Source: SCRA01 sp035533275
GTDB taxonomy: Bacteria > Vulcanimicrobiota > Vulcanimicrobiia > Vulcanimicrobiales > SCRA01
Direction: 5' to 3'
DNA: 64,000 nucleotides
Assembly: GCA_035533275.1 (NCBI GenBank)
Contig: DATLUD010000070.1
Span: 1-64,000 of the forward strand
The position numbers and the translations under genes were made by a program. A model generated the notes under the pieces. It did no database searches, was not told where the DNA came from, and saw only the letters and a list, made by a program, of their open reading frames with translations. Each line of letters starts with the position of its first letter. Position 1 is the first letter of the stretch. Shown piece after piece: positions 26,347 to 34,774 of this stretch.

Positions 26347-27171
26347 TTATTTCGTATTACGGAACAAATCTTCGGAAACCTTCCGCGCCGCCTCCATGGC
26401 GGCCTCGACCGCGGGCATATGCTTGGCGCGCAGCCCCACGGCGATCGCGCGCAAGTCGTCAGCCAATTCCTCAACCAGGCCGGCGTCTCGCTCGGCCAAC
26501 TCCTCCAGCAGCGGCCGCCACATCCTCCAGCTGGCGTTCGCCAGGCGCAAAGCTCCCCGGAGGCCGGGACCGACGACCTGGCGCACTCCCGGCTCCGGAA
26601 GGTGGCGTCCGACGCACTCGGCGAGTGCGACCGCCAAGAGCTGCGGGAGGTGGCTGGTGACTGCCACGGCCCGATCGTGGGCGGCGGCCCCCAAGGCCAC
26701 CGGAAGGCCCCGCGCCTGCTCAATCAGATGGACGACCTGCCGCTCTGCCTCTCCGTCGCCCGGTTCGTAGATCCAGGGATTGCCTTCGAAGAGATGGGCA
26801 TCGGCGGAGGCCGCCCCGTGCCCCTCGCGCCCCGCCATCGGGTGCGTTGCCACGAAGCCGGGGAGCCCCTGGGCCGCGCGCAGGACCGGACCCTGCAGTG
26901 AGGCGACGTCGAAGGTTACCTTCGGGCGGTTTCCCCCGTCCCGCAGATGCTCCAAGAGGGCGCAGACGACGTCGATCGGCGTCGCCAGCACCAGCACGTC
27001 GGACGAGCGCGCCTCGTCGAAGGAGACCGCCGACGAGAACGCGCCACGGGCGAACGCGGCGTCCAGCGCGGCCGGCTCGGCATCGCATCCGGCGACGACG
27101 TAGCCGGCCGCGCGCCACGCCAGACCCAGCGAGGCTCCGATGAGGCCGGTGCCGACGATCGCGATCCGCAC
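26347..27171 (-). CDS. tyrA: Prephenate dehydrogenase
   Basis: TyrA oxidatively decarboxylates prephenate to 4-hydroxyphenylpyruvate in tyrosine synthesis. The 274-residue product begins RIAIVGTGLIGASLGLAW (NAD-binding Rossmann loop), has VLATPID, ATHPMAGREGHG (active-site His region) and AHDRAVAVTSHLPQLLAVAL. The GTG at 27171, with SD GGAGG, was chosen since the frame upstream is a shadow of the DAHP synthase gene. No ACT domain is present. It lies 17 bases after DAHP synthase. Confidence 0.93.
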   Translation of the reverse strand: MRIAIVGTGLIGASLGLAWRAAGYVVAGCDAEPAALDAAFARGAFSSAVSFDEARSSDVLVLATPIDVVCALLEHLRDGGNRPKVTFDVASLQGPVLRAAQGLPGFVATHPMAGREGHGAASADAHLFEGNPWIYEPGDGEAERQVVHLIEQARGLPVALGAAAHDRAVAVTSHLPQLLAVALAECVGRHLPEPGVRQVVGPGLRGALRLANASWRMWRPLLEELAERDAGLVEELADDLRAIAVGLRAKHMPAVEAAMEAARKVSEDLFRNTK

Positions 27172-27188
27172 GGGCCGCGCCTCCGCCG

Positions 27189-28232
27189 CTACGCCGCCGA
27201 GCCGACGCCGGGCAGCGTATGCCCCAGAGCCTCGGCGATCGGGCGCACGGATCGCACGATACCATCGAACTCCTCCGGCGTGATCGACTGCGGCCCGTCG
27301 GACTTGGCCTGAGCGGGATTCGGGTGCACCTCGAGCATCAGCCCGTCGGCCCCCGCGGCCACGCCGGCGCGCGCCATCGGCGCGATGAGATCGCGGCGCC
27401 CCGTACCGTGCGAGGGGTCGACGATCACCGGAAGGTGGGTCAGGATGTGCACCAGCGGCACGGCGGAGAGGTCGAGCGTGTTGCGCGTCGCCGTCTCGAA
27501 CGTGCGGATGCCGCGCTCGCAGAGGACCACGTGGTGGTTGCCCCCCGCGTAGATGTACTCCGCGGCCATCAGCCACTCTTCGATGGTGGCGGAGAGGCCG
27601 CGCTTGAGCAGAACCGGCTTGCGCATCGCCCCCACCTCGCGGAGGAGGTTGAAGTTCTGCATGTTGCGCGCCCCGATCTGAAGGACGTCGGCGTACTCCG
27701 TCACGAGCTCGACGTCCCGCACGTCCATCACCTCGGTGACTACCGCCAAGCCGAAGGCGTCTGCGCAGGCGCGCAGATACCGCAGCGCCTGCTCGCCGAG
27801 ACCTTGAAAGGCGTAAGGCGACGTGCGCGGCTTGAACGCCCCGCCGCGCAGGAAGTTCGCCCCGCTCTCGGCCACGCCGCGCGCGGTGGTTTCGATCTGC
27901 TGTTCCGACTCGACGCTGCATGGACCGGCCATCAGCGCCAGCACCCGGCCGCCGATCGTTGCGCCGTTCGCGCAGCGCACGACCGTCGTGCCCTCGCGCC
28001 CCTCGCGGCTGACCATCTTGTAAGGGCGCGATATCGGTACCACGCGCTCGACCTCCTCGAGCTGGGCGAACCGCTCCATGAGCTCGTCCTTGTCGGCGGT
28101 GACGCCGACGACGCCGACGATCGTCCGCTCGCTGCCGGCGGAAACATGGGCGTCGTAGCCGGCATCTCGAATCTCGGCGACGACTCGCGCCACGGCCTCC
28201 GCGGCCAGACCGGGTAAGAGCACGACGATCAT
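27189..28232 (-). CDS. aroF: 3-deoxy-7-phosphoheptulonate synthase (type I beta)
   Basis: This enzyme condenses phosphoenolpyruvate and erythrose 4-phosphate, the entry to aromatic synthesis. The N-terminal about 70 residues form a ferredoxin-like domain as in Thermotoga DAHP synthase, used there for tyrosine feedback. The barrel shows LMAGPCSVES, FKPRTSPYAFQG, IGARNMQNFNLL, LLKRGLSATIEEW and VIVDPSHGTGRRD. The 347-residue length matches. It overlaps aroH by one base. The fused regulatory domain suggests inhibition by an aromatic end product. Confidence 0.95.
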   Translation of the reverse strand: MIVVLLPGLAAEAVARVVAEIRDAGYDAHVSAGSERTIVGVVGVTADKDELMERFAQLEEVERVVPISRPYKMVSREGREGTTVVRCANGATIGGRVLALMAGPCSVESEQQIETTARGVAESGANFLRGGAFKPRTSPYAFQGLGEQALRYLRACADAFGLAVVTEVMDVRDVELVTEYADVLQIGARNMQNFNLLREVGAMRKPVLLKRGLSATIEEWLMAAEYIYAGGNHHVVLCERGIRTFETATRNTLDLSAVPLVHILTHLPVIVDPSHGTGRRDLIAPMARAGVAAGADGLMLEVHPNPAQAKSDGPQSITPEEFDGIVRSVRPIAEALGHTLPGVGSAA

Positions 28233-28606
28233 TATTGGGCAACCTCCGGGTGGCTGATGTCCGGCCGTAGCGCCACGGCTCCATCGAGGTAGACGTGACG
28301 AATCACATGCTGGGCGAGATCGGTGTTCCAGTGGAGCAGGACCCGGACGCAGCGCGGCAGGCTTCCCGCGACCGGAATCTCCGTCGAGCAGAGGAGCGGG
28401 ACCTTCTCCCAGCCCAGCCGCCGGGCGGCCTCCGCCGGGAACGTCGAGCTCAAGTCGGGTGTGACGGTGAAGATGGCGCTGCAGACTTCCTCGGGACGCA
28501 GACCGTTCTCGCGGGTGATCGCCTCCAAGAGACGCGTCGTGGCCGCGAGGATATCGGCGGGGTCGTCGCGGTCAACCGTGATCGCGCCGCGGATGCCGCG
28601 CGTCAT
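28232..28606 (-). CDS. aroH: Chorismate mutase, AroH type
   Basis: AroH converts chorismate to prephenate, feeding tyrA in the same operon. The 124-residue product matches the Bacillus AroH pattern: RGIRGAITVDRDDPADIL at the start, TRENGLRPEEV, IFTVTPDLSSTFPAEAAR, then CVRVLLHWNTD and IRHVYLDGAVALRPDIS. ATG at 28606 makes an ATGA overlap with the rluB stop; a longer reading upstream is non-homologous. Confidence 0.95.
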   Translation of the reverse strand: MTRGIRGAITVDRDDPADILAATTRLLEAITRENGLRPEEVCSAIFTVTPDLSSTFPAEAARRLGWEKVPLLCSTEIPVAGSLPRCVRVLLHWNTDLAQHVIRHVYLDGAVALRPDISHPEVAQ

Positions 28607-29400
28607 CGTGCGGCCCCCTGCCTCGAGCGCGCGGCCTCGTCGCGCAGAGCGCACAGCACGCGGAGCTCCCGCTCCGTGGGCCGGCGGACCGATCCGACGG
28701 CGAGGTCGCCCAAGGCCACCGGCCCGAATCGGACGCGCTCCAGGGCGATCACCGGGTAACCCACGGCCTCGAACATCCGGCGCACCTGCCGGTTGCGCCC
28801 CTCGTGGACCGTGATGTCGACTACGGACTCCGCGCGCCGCTGCGCGACGACGCGGACTTTGGCGGGGCGGCTCTTCGCTCCGTCGTCCAACTCGATTCCT
28901 CCGTCTCGGAGCCGCGCGAACGCGGCGGGCTGCAGTTGCCCGCGCAGCGTGGCGCGGTAGGTCTTCTCCACGCCGTGGCGCGGATGGGTCAAGACGTGGG
29001 CCATCTCGCCGTCATCGGTCAAGATGAGCACGCCAGAGGTATCCCAGTCGAGACGCCCGACGGGCGCCAAGCGCCCAAGCTCCGCCGGAACGAACTCGGC
29101 GACCGTCGGCCGGCCTTGGGGGTCGGAGAGCGTGGTCACCACGCCCGTCGGCTTGTTGAGGACGAGGTACGCGTGCTCGGCTCGCGGGACGACCGCACGC
29201 CCTTCGACCTCCACCGAGTCGCCCAAACGCACGCGCCGGCCAAGGTCGCGCACGACCTCGCGGTTGACCCGCACGGCCCCGCGCGCGATCAGCTCGTCCG
29301 CGGCCCGCCGCGAGCAGATGCCCGCCTGAGCGATGTAGCGGTTGAGCCTGACCGCCCCGTCTTGCGCGGGAGTCTCCTTGGTTTCCAACGTTCCTCTCAC
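28603..29400 (-). CDS. rluB: RluB/RsuA-family pseudouridine synthase
   Basis: The 265-residue protein has an N-terminal S4 RNA-binding domain (RLNRYIAQAGICSRRAADELI, about 18-38) and a pseudouridine synthase domain. The latter has catalytic Asp in GRLDWDTSGVLILTDDG, LNKPTGVVTT, VEKTYRATLRG and HEGRNRQVRRMFEAVGYPV. Members modify 23S (RluB) or 16S (RsuA) rRNA; RluB is more likely from the overall pattern, but this is not certain. It starts the rluB-aroH-aroF-tyrA run, 66 bases after rho. Confidence 0.92.
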   Translation of the reverse strand: MRGTLETKETPAQDGAVRLNRYIAQAGICSRRAADELIARGAVRVNREVVRDLGRRVRLGDSVEVEGRAVVPRAEHAYLVLNKPTGVVTTLSDPQGRPTVAEFVPAELGRLAPVGRLDWDTSGVLILTDDGEMAHVLTHPRHGVEKTYRATLRGQLQPAAFARLRDGGIELDDGAKSRPAKVRVVAQRRAESVVDITVHEGRNRQVRRMFEAVGYPVIALERVRFGPVALGDLAVGSVRRPTERELRVLCALRDEAARSRQGAAR

Positions 29401-29466
29401 CGGTCCGGATAGCAGAGAAGGCGAGCCGTGCGCTCGCCTCCCCGTCAGAGTCTCGCGAGCGCCGGG

Positions 29467-30984
29467 CTATCGTTCTTCGTCGTAACCGCGCGCAAGGGAG
29501 AGCGCCTCTTTGGTGATCGTCTGGAGGAACTCTTCGTTGGTGCGGGTTTGAGCGAGCTTGTCCAACACCAATTCCGTCATCTCGGACTCCTTGATGATGT
29601 TGAACGCCCGCCGGAGCATCCAGATCTTCCGAAGCTCGAGCTCGCCCAGGAGCAACTCCTCGTGACGCGTGCTGGACCGCTTGATGTCCACGGCCGGGAA
29701 GACGCGCGACTCGGCCAGCTTGCGGTTGAGGTTGAGCTCCATGTTGCCGGTGCCCTTGAACTCCTCGAAGATGACGTCGTCCATCTTCGAGCCGGTGTCC
29801 ACGAGCGCCGTGCCGACGATCGTGAGCGAACCGCCTTCTTCGATCTTCCGAGCCGCGCCGAAGAAGCGCTTGGGCTTGTGCAGCGCAGCGGTGTCGAGGC
29901 CGCCCGAGAGCGTGCGTCCGGAGGTCGGGATGACCTGATTGTACGCACGCGCGAGACGCGTGATCGAGTCGAGCAGGATCACCACGTCCTTCCCGAGCTC
30001 CACCAAACGCTTGGCGCGCTCCATCGTCAGCTCGGCGACGGCGGTGTGGTTCTCGGGATGCTCGTCAAACGTCGAGGCGACCACCTCGCCGTCGATCGAG
30101 CGGCGCATGTCGGTGACTTCCTCGGGCCGCTCGTCAACCAGGAGGGCGATGAGGATCGCCTCCGGGTGGTTGATCGAGAGCGAGTTGGCGATGTTCTTGA
30201 GGAGCGTCGTCTTACCGGCCTTGGGCGGTGAGACGATCAGGGCACGCTGTCCCTTGCCGATCGGGCAGAAGAGGTCGATGATGCGCGTGGACAGCTGGGT
30301 GGCGCGGACCTCGAGCTTGTAGCGCTCTTGCGGGTAGATCGGCGTGAGCTTGTCGAAGTTCGGACGCTTGCGGACCGCCTCGGGGTCGAGGCCGTTCACG
30401 GTGTCGACTTTGATCAGGCCGTAGTACTTCTCGCCCTCTTTCGGACGGCGCACCTGTCCGGCCACCATGTCTCCGCGACGGAGCTCGAAGCGGCGGACCT
30501 GCGACTGACTGACGTAAACGTCGTCGGGGCCTGGGAGGTAGTTCTCGCGGCGGAGGAAGCCATAGCCCTCCGGGAGGATGTCGAGGACCCCTTGGGCCAT
30601 CTCGAGCCCTGAGCGCTGCGCTTGGACCTCGAGGATCTTGGGGATCAGCTCCTCCTTCTTCAACTTGACGGGACTCGGGATGTCGAAGCTCTTCGCCAGC
30701 TCGTTGAGCTCGGTCTTCGACTTCTCCGCCAGCTGAGCCGCGGTGAGGAGTTGAGCGGCACTTTCTTGGTATTCGCGTTCGAGTTGCGCGAGCTGCCCGT
30801 GCTCGCCGATCTTGTGCCGGCTCCGCGATCGCGAGCGCCGGCGCCGACCGCCGCCGGAATGGCCGTTGTCCTGTGGGCGCGAATCGACTTGCAGTGGAGT
30901 ACTCTCTCGGGTCGATGAGTGATCAATGGAATCAGCGGGGCGCTTCGAATCGGCGCATCGCGCGCCTGCGCTCGGCGTGGGCAT
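29467..30984 (-). CDS. rho: Transcription termination factor Rho
   Basis: Rho is the hexameric RNA helicase that ends transcription of untranslated RNA. The 505-residue protein has an extended basic N-terminus (RRRRSRSRSRHK, about 47-58), a Rho N-domain (TELNELAKSFDIP), a cold-shock RNA-binding domain (GVLDILPEGYGFLR) and the ATPase core with Walker A PPKAGKTTLL, LLVDERPEEVTDM and LLDSITRLARAYN. ATG at 30984 follows an SD (GAGGG). The Arg-rich insert is common in high-GC bacteria. Confidence 0.96.
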   Translation of the reverse strand: MPTPSAGARCADSKRPADSIDHSSTRESTPLQVDSRPQDNGHSGGGRRRRSRSRSRHKIGEHGQLAQLEREYQESAAQLLTAAQLAEKSKTELNELAKSFDIPSPVKLKKEELIPKILEVQAQRSGLEMAQGVLDILPEGYGFLRRENYLPGPDDVYVSQSQVRRFELRRGDMVAGQVRRPKEGEKYYGLIKVDTVNGLDPEAVRKRPNFDKLTPIYPQERYKLEVRATQLSTRIIDLFCPIGKGQRALIVSPPKAGKTTLLKNIANSLSINHPEAILIALLVDERPEEVTDMRRSIDGEVVASTFDEHPENHTAVAELTMERAKRLVELGKDVVILLDSITRLARAYNQVIPTSGRTLSGGLDTAALHKPKRFFGAARKIEEGGSLTIVGTALVDTGSKMDDVIFEEFKGTGNMELNLNRKLAESRVFPAVDIKRSSTRHEELLLGELELRKIWMLRRAFNIIKESEMTELVLDKLAQTRTNEEFLQTITKEALSLARGYDEER

Positions 30985-31070
30985 AGTGCCCTCAACCGGG
31001 AGTGGACCGCCTAGACCATGGTTATGTGGAACCGACGCCAGCGTTCGAAGCGCCGACCAGCGTCCCCGCC

Positions 31071-31099
31071 ACTATACCATAGCCCCCGGACGAGGTAAA
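31071..31099 (-). promoter_or_regulatory. Probable rho promoter inside the end of mpg
   Basis: The minus strand reads TTTACC, a 17-base spacer, then TATAGT (complement at 31071-31076, -35 complement at 31094-31099). Transcription would start near 31064, giving a leader of about 80 bases before the rho ATG. The promoter overlaps the 3' end of mpg. Long rho leaders are known for autoregulation; no specific element was recognised. Confidence 0.45.
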
Positions 31100-31695
31100 G
31101 GGGACGAGACGAACCGTGATCCCGCCACGGCGAACCGCAAGGGCAGCTCGCGCGCGGCGGATATCCCCACGCGCGGGCCGGCGGCGATCTCCGGCGGCCC
31201 CCCCGTATCGTAGAGGGCGATGCGTCCCCCGAAGCCGATGGGCGCCCCGTCGTCGCCGCCGCCGATCGCCAGCGCCTGCGCCAGCCGACCCGGCCCGCGC
31301 GCGAGATCCCGCGCCGGGGCGGCACCCCGCCGCAAGGCCATGACCTCCACGCCGGCGAGCGGCTCGAGCGCGCGAATCAGCACCGCCGCGCCGACGCCCT
31401 CGGGCTCGCTCGTGATATTGAAGCACCAATGATTGCCATAGATGAAGTAGACGTATGCGTGGAGCGGGGGACCGAACATCGCGCGATTGCGGCGGGTCGG
31501 GCCGCGGAATGCATGCGAGGCGGGATCGTCGGGGAGATATGCCTCGACCTCGACGATCCGTCCCCCCACGATGCCGTCGGGAGAAGCCACGCCCAGCCCG
31601 ACGCCCACGAGACGGCGCGCTAGCGCGACCGTCTCGATCGGCAGCTCCGCGAGGTCGAGCGGTCTGCCCAGCCGCGGATGACGCCGGTGGGTCAT
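31072..31695 (-). CDS. mpg: 3-methyladenine DNA glycosylase (Mpg/AAG family)
   Basis: Mpg flips out and excises alkylated purines. The 207-residue product contains LARRLVGVGL, RIVEVEAYLPDDPASHAFRG (catalytic Glu and the characteristic SH-rich loop), NRAMFGPPLHAYVYFIYG, and LARGPGRLAQAL. Length matches bacterial members. ATG at 31695 follows the upstream gene by 19 bases, making a two-gene operon behind a promoter with a LexA box. This supports induction during the SOS response, an inference from the site. Confidence 0.92.
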   Translation of the reverse strand: MTHRRHPRLGRPLDLAELPIETVALARRLVGVGLGVASPDGIVGGRIVEVEAYLPDDPASHAFRGPTRRNRAMFGPPLHAYVYFIYGNHWCFNITSEPEGVGAAVLIRALEPLAGVEVMALRRGAAPARDLARGPGRLAQALAIGGGDDGAPIGFGGRIALYDTGGPPEIAAGPRVGISAARELPLRFAVAGSRFVSSPLPRPGAMV

Positions 31696-31714
31696 CGCCG
31701 CCGCCCGAGGATCC

Positions 31715-32134
31715 TCACGCCGAGCGCGGATACCTCGCGGCGCCGCATACAGCAAGCAGCGCCCCCGCATCGGCGACGCCGACGCGCCCCTCCAAAAAGC
31801 GGTTGAGCGCGCATCCCAGAGCGATATAGGGCACGGTGAGCGACCCCGGGAGCCGCCGTCGCGTGACGAGGTCCTCCGCCAACGCGCCGTCGGGACCCAG
31901 CAGCTCCACTCGCCTCAGGCCCTTGGCCGCGAGCCGATCCGCCAGGGCCGTTGCCGCCGCATACGAGGCTTCGCGCCCCTCGGCGTTCGGCCGCGTGCGG
32001 TAGCCGAACGAGAATTCCAACCGCTCGAGCTCGAGCGGCCCCTGGCACAAACGCGCAAGCACGCGGCCTCGCCCCGCTCGCGCGGTGTAGGTGTACGTGG
32101 CTCGGACGAGTTTGCGCGGATCCGCAGTCGGCAT
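31715..32134 (-). CDS. Uncharacterised small protein, possibly RNase H-like
   Basis: The 139-residue product has no firm family. The segment NAEGREASYAAATALADRLA followed by RRVELLGPDGALAEDLV recalls the helix-strand unit of RNase HI-like folds (E-x2-A-x2-AL...GDS). The usual first catalytic Asp is absent from the opening strand (ATYTYTARAG), so activity is doubtful. It is the first gene after a LexA-controlled promoter and lies 19 bases before mpg, arguing for a DNA damage role. ATG at 32134 has SD AGGGGGA. Confidence 0.55.
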   Translation of the reverse strand: MPTADPRKLVRATYTYTARAGRGRVLARLCQGPLELERLEFSFGYRTRPNAEGREASYAAATALADRLAAKGLRRVELLGPDGALAEDLVTRRRLPGSLTVPYIALGCALNRFLEGRVGVADAGALLAVCGAARYPRSA

Positions 32135-32154
32135 GGCGGCCTCCCCCTGCCGAT

Positions 32155-32183
32155 AGCATAAGCGAACACACGTTCGATGTCAA
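32155..32183 (-). promoter_or_regulatory. Promoter of the SOS-type operon (RNase H-like gene and mpg)
   Basis: The minus strand carries TTGACA (complement at 32178-32183), a 17-base spacer and TATGCT (complement at 32155-32160), followed by an SD and the ATG at 32134. The -35 is a perfect consensus match. The LexA box fills most of the spacer. The -35 overlaps the end of the upstream glycosyltransferase gene. Confidence 0.75.
32163..32176. promoter_or_regulatory. LexA (DinR-type) operator, SOS box
   Basis: CGAACACACGTTCG is a perfect match to the Gram-positive LexA consensus CGAACRNRYGTTYG, with a CGAAC/GTTCG palindrome. It sits between the -35 and -10 elements of a minus-strand promoter, the classic place for repression. 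LexA would block the operon until DNA damage triggers its cleavage. No lexA gene is in this window. Confidence 0.8.
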
Positions 32184-33343
32184 CCGGCGGACGCCAACGG
32201 CGGCTCGCGCCGGATCTCCCGGTAGAGCCGCTCCACCCGCTCTGCGATGCGCGGCAGATCGTAAGCCTCCGCGGCGCCGCTCCCGGCCTCGCGCAGCCGA
32301 TCGGCCACGCCCTCCTCGCCGACGACCGCTGCGACCGCGCGGGCCAGCCCGTCCGCATCATCCGGGCAAAGGCGGGCGGCGCCCGCCGTCACCTCGCGGG
32401 TCTGCGGGGCGTCGACGGCCACGATGGGCACGCCCGCCGCCATGGCCTCGACCAACACCAGACCCTGCGTCTCCGACGTCGAGGCGAAGACGAAGCAGTC
32501 GGCCGAGGCATAGAGCTCGGGAAGCTCCTCGCGGGGGACCTCTCCGAGAAAGGTCACCCGGTTCGCCAGCCCCGCGCCCCTCGCCGTCGCTTCCAGCCGT
32601 TCGCGCTCGGGGCCGTCTCCGGCGAAGGTCAAGGTCGTCTGCGCCGGCAGCCGCGCCAGCATCTCGAGGAGCCGCGCGGGATTCTTCTCCTGCGCGAGCC
32701 GCGAGACCGTCAGCAGACGCAGCCCCCCCGGGCCGCCGAGCCGCGCCCGCCCGCGCGGCGTGGCGCGCGCCCGCGAGAAGGCGGCCAACGCGATCCCCGA
32801 GGGAATCACCTCGATGCGCGTGCGCACTCCGACGTCGCGCAGCTGGCGCTCGATGTCGCGCGTCGGAACCGTCACCGCATCGGCGGCGTTGGCATACGTG
32901 CGCGTTAGCATCGAGGCAAGCCGACGCGCCACGTCGGGATCGATCGGCGCGTAGTGCGCGTACCGGTCGAGACGCGTGTGATACGTGAAGACCAGCGGCA
33001 CGCCGAAGCGCCGCGCGTAGTGCGCTCCCATCCATCCGGTGATGAACGGTGAGTGCGTATGAATGAGGTTGCAGCGCGAGAGCACGCCGAGCCGGTTGCG
33101 CCGCGCGACCACCGGGAGCGTGAGACGGTACTCCGTGGGCATGGGCAGCGGCAACGACGGAATGCGGTAGATCTGCCGCTCCTCGCCAGCCGTCGTCGCA
33201 GGGAAGCGCGGCGTGAACATCGCGACGCTGTGGCCGCGAGCCCGCATGGCCTCCGCCAAACCGTCGACGGCAGCGACGATGCCGTTCACGATCGGATGAT
33301 AGACCTCGGTGAAGAACGCGACGCGCAAGAAAGGCGGGTACAC
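32180..33343 (-). CDS. GT4 family glycosyltransferase
   Basis: The 387-residue protein has the GT-B fold of GT4 enzymes: RVAFFTEVYHPIVNGI at the N-terminus, HTHSPFITGWMG, VPSGI, and a C-terminal sugar-nucleotide domain with LLTVSRLAQEKN, TFAGDGPERERLE and EGAS-type STSETQGLVLVEAMA carrying the catalytic E-x7-E. The pattern resembles glycosyltransferases that glycosylate diacylglycerol or phosphatidylinositol. The acceptor is unknown. Start GTG at 33343. Confidence 0.88.
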   Translation of the reverse strand: MYPPFLRVAFFTEVYHPIVNGIVAAVDGLAEAMRARGHSVAMFTPRFPATTAGEERQIYRIPSLPLPMPTEYRLTLPVVARRNRLGVLSRCNLIHTHSPFITGWMGAHYARRFGVPLVFTYHTRLDRYAHYAPIDPDVARRLASMLTRTYANAADAVTVPTRDIERQLRDVGVRTRIEVIPSGIALAAFSRARATPRGRARLGGPGGLRLLTVSRLAQEKNPARLLEMLARLPAQTTLTFAGDGPERERLEATARGAGLANRVTFLGEVPREELPELYASADCFVFASTSETQGLVLVEAMAAGVPIVAVDAPQTREVTAGAARLCPDDADGLARAVAAVVGEEGVADRLREAGSGAAEAYDLPRIAERVERLYREIRREPPLASAG

Positions 33344-33419
33344 GAGGGCGAGGTTTCTTCATGCCCGGGTGCCTTCCCCGGAGACCATTGTTTTCACATG
33401 GCGCAACATATCAAAGAAT

Positions 33420-33449
33420 TTGACGCCGGTCACGATGGGGTGCTATAGT
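33420..33449 (+). promoter_or_regulatory. Promoter of the G5/3D cell-wall protein gene
   Basis: TTGACG (33420-33425), 18-base spacer, TATAGT (33444-33449), preceded by an A/T-rich stretch. It would give a leader of about 120 bases (to 33577) that is GC-rich with inverted repeats (for example ATCCCC/GGGGAT near 33464-33480). Genes of this type often carry a c-di-AMP riboswitch, but its conserved bases were not found here. Confidence 0.6.
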
Positions 33450-33577
33450 CCCCGAGTCCGGCGCATCCCCCCGGGGATCGTCAGACCGCCACCTGCGCCA
33501 GGAGCGTGCGCCGCTCGCGCGAGACCCGACCGGGTCCACACGATGCGACACTCCGCATACCGACGAAAGGAGCCGGT

Positions 33578-34753
33578 TTGATAGGACGCGATACTCCGGC
33601 CTTCGCGGCCACGAGCGTTCTCTCTCTCGGTCTAATCGCCCCCATCGCCTTGGGAGCCGCCCATGCCCACGCGGGTACGCTCGTCGTCGACGGGAAGCCC
33701 CGCACGTACGCCGTCGCGGGCCGCGTGGCGACCGTGGGCGACCTGCTCCGCACGGAAGACGTCCGCGTCACCGCCGCGGACAGCGTCTCGGCCCCCCTCG
33801 ACTCGCCCCTGGGCACGCTCGAGCAGATCCGTGTCCGCCACGCCGTTCCGGTTCGGGTGACCACGACTTCGGGGACCCGCACCATCGTCACCTCGGCCGC
33901 CACGGTCGGCGCCGTGCTCGCCGACGATGGGATTCGCCTCGGCTCCCGCGACCTGGTCGCCCCCGCCGCCGGCACCGAGGTCACGCCCGGCCTCGACATC
34001 CGCTACGAGCGCGCCGTCGACGTCACCATCGTCAGCGGCACGATCCGATTGACTATCCATACGCCCGGCCCGACGGTCGGCGATGTGTTGCGTCACGAGG
34101 GCATCGCTCTCGGGATGTACGACCGCGTCACCCCCAAGCCAAGCGAGCCGGTTCGCGCGAACGAACAGATCACGATCGTCCGCGTGACCGAGTGGACGCG
34201 GACGCTCGACCGCCGCGTGACTCCCCCCGTGGAGCACCGCATCAGCTACACGATGCGCCCCGGGGCCATGAAGGTGCTCGCCCCCGGCAAGCCCGGCGAG
34301 GAGCGCGTCACGATCCGCTACATCCAGCGCGAAGGCGCCCCGTTGACCCGGAAGGTCACCACGCGCTCCGTGCTCGTGAAGCCGAAGCCGAAGGTCGTCG
34401 CCGAGGGCGTGGGAGACTGGAATCGCTTCCGTCAGCTCGCCTCGCGCGGCGGGTCATTCGCCGGCACGATCGCCTATACGGCGATGCACATGGTCGCGAC
34501 GGCGTACACGCCCTTCTGCACCGGCTGCGACGGCTATACCGCCACGGGGCTGCGCGCCGGCTACGGTCTGGTCGCGGTGGACCCCCGCGTCATCCCGCTG
34601 GGCACCAAGCTGTTCATCCCCGGCTACGGCCCCGCGATCGCCGCCGACACCGGCGGCGCGATCCGCGGCAACCGCATCGACCTCGGCTTCGAGCACTACG
34701 CGGAGGCCATGGCGTTCGGACGCCGCTCCATCGTCGTCTACATCCTACGGTAG
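33578..34753 (+). CDS. Secreted cell-wall protein with DUF348/G5 and 3D domains
   Basis: The 391-residue protein starts at TTG 33578, behind a clear SD (AAAGGAG). A signal peptide (about 1-28, ending AHAHAG) is followed by DUF348 repeats (TVGDLLRTEDVRV; TVGAVLADDGIRL; TVGDVLRHEGIAL), a G5 domain (about 215-290) and a C-terminal 3D domain. The 3D domain has VATAYTPFC, AVDPRVIPLGTKLFI, ADTGG and RIDLGF, supplying the three aspartates. This layout resembles YabE/RpfB-type lytic transglycosylases that remodel peptidoglycan. Its position before ksgA matches the yabE-ksgA order of Firmicutes. Confidence 0.88.
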   Translation: MIGRDTPAFAATSVLSLGLIAPIALGAAHAHAGTLVVDGKPRTYAVAGRVATVGDLLRTEDVRVTAADSVSAPLDSPLGTLEQIRVRHAVPVRVTTTSGTRTIVTSAATVGAVLADDGIRLGSRDLVAPAAGTEVTPGLDIRYERAVDVTIVSGTIRLTIHTPGPTVGDVLRHEGIALGMYDRVTPKPSEPVRANEQITIVRVTEWTRTLDRRVTPPVEHRISYTMRPGAMKVLAPGKPGEERVTIRYIQREGAPLTRKVTTRSVLVKPKPKVVAEGVGDWNRFRQLASRGGSFAGTIAYTAMHMVATAYTPFCTGCDGYTATGLRAGYGLVAVDPRVIPLGTKLFIPGYGPAIAADTGGAIRGNRIDLGFEHYAEAMAFGRRSIVVYILR

Positions 34754-34774
34754 CGCGATCGGCGCAGGTACGGG

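Noticed and set aside
33450..33577. Possible c-di-AMP riboswitch in the leader of the G5/3D gene
   Set aside because: Such genes often carry one, but the conserved core bases could not be found; only generic GC-rich stems are visible.
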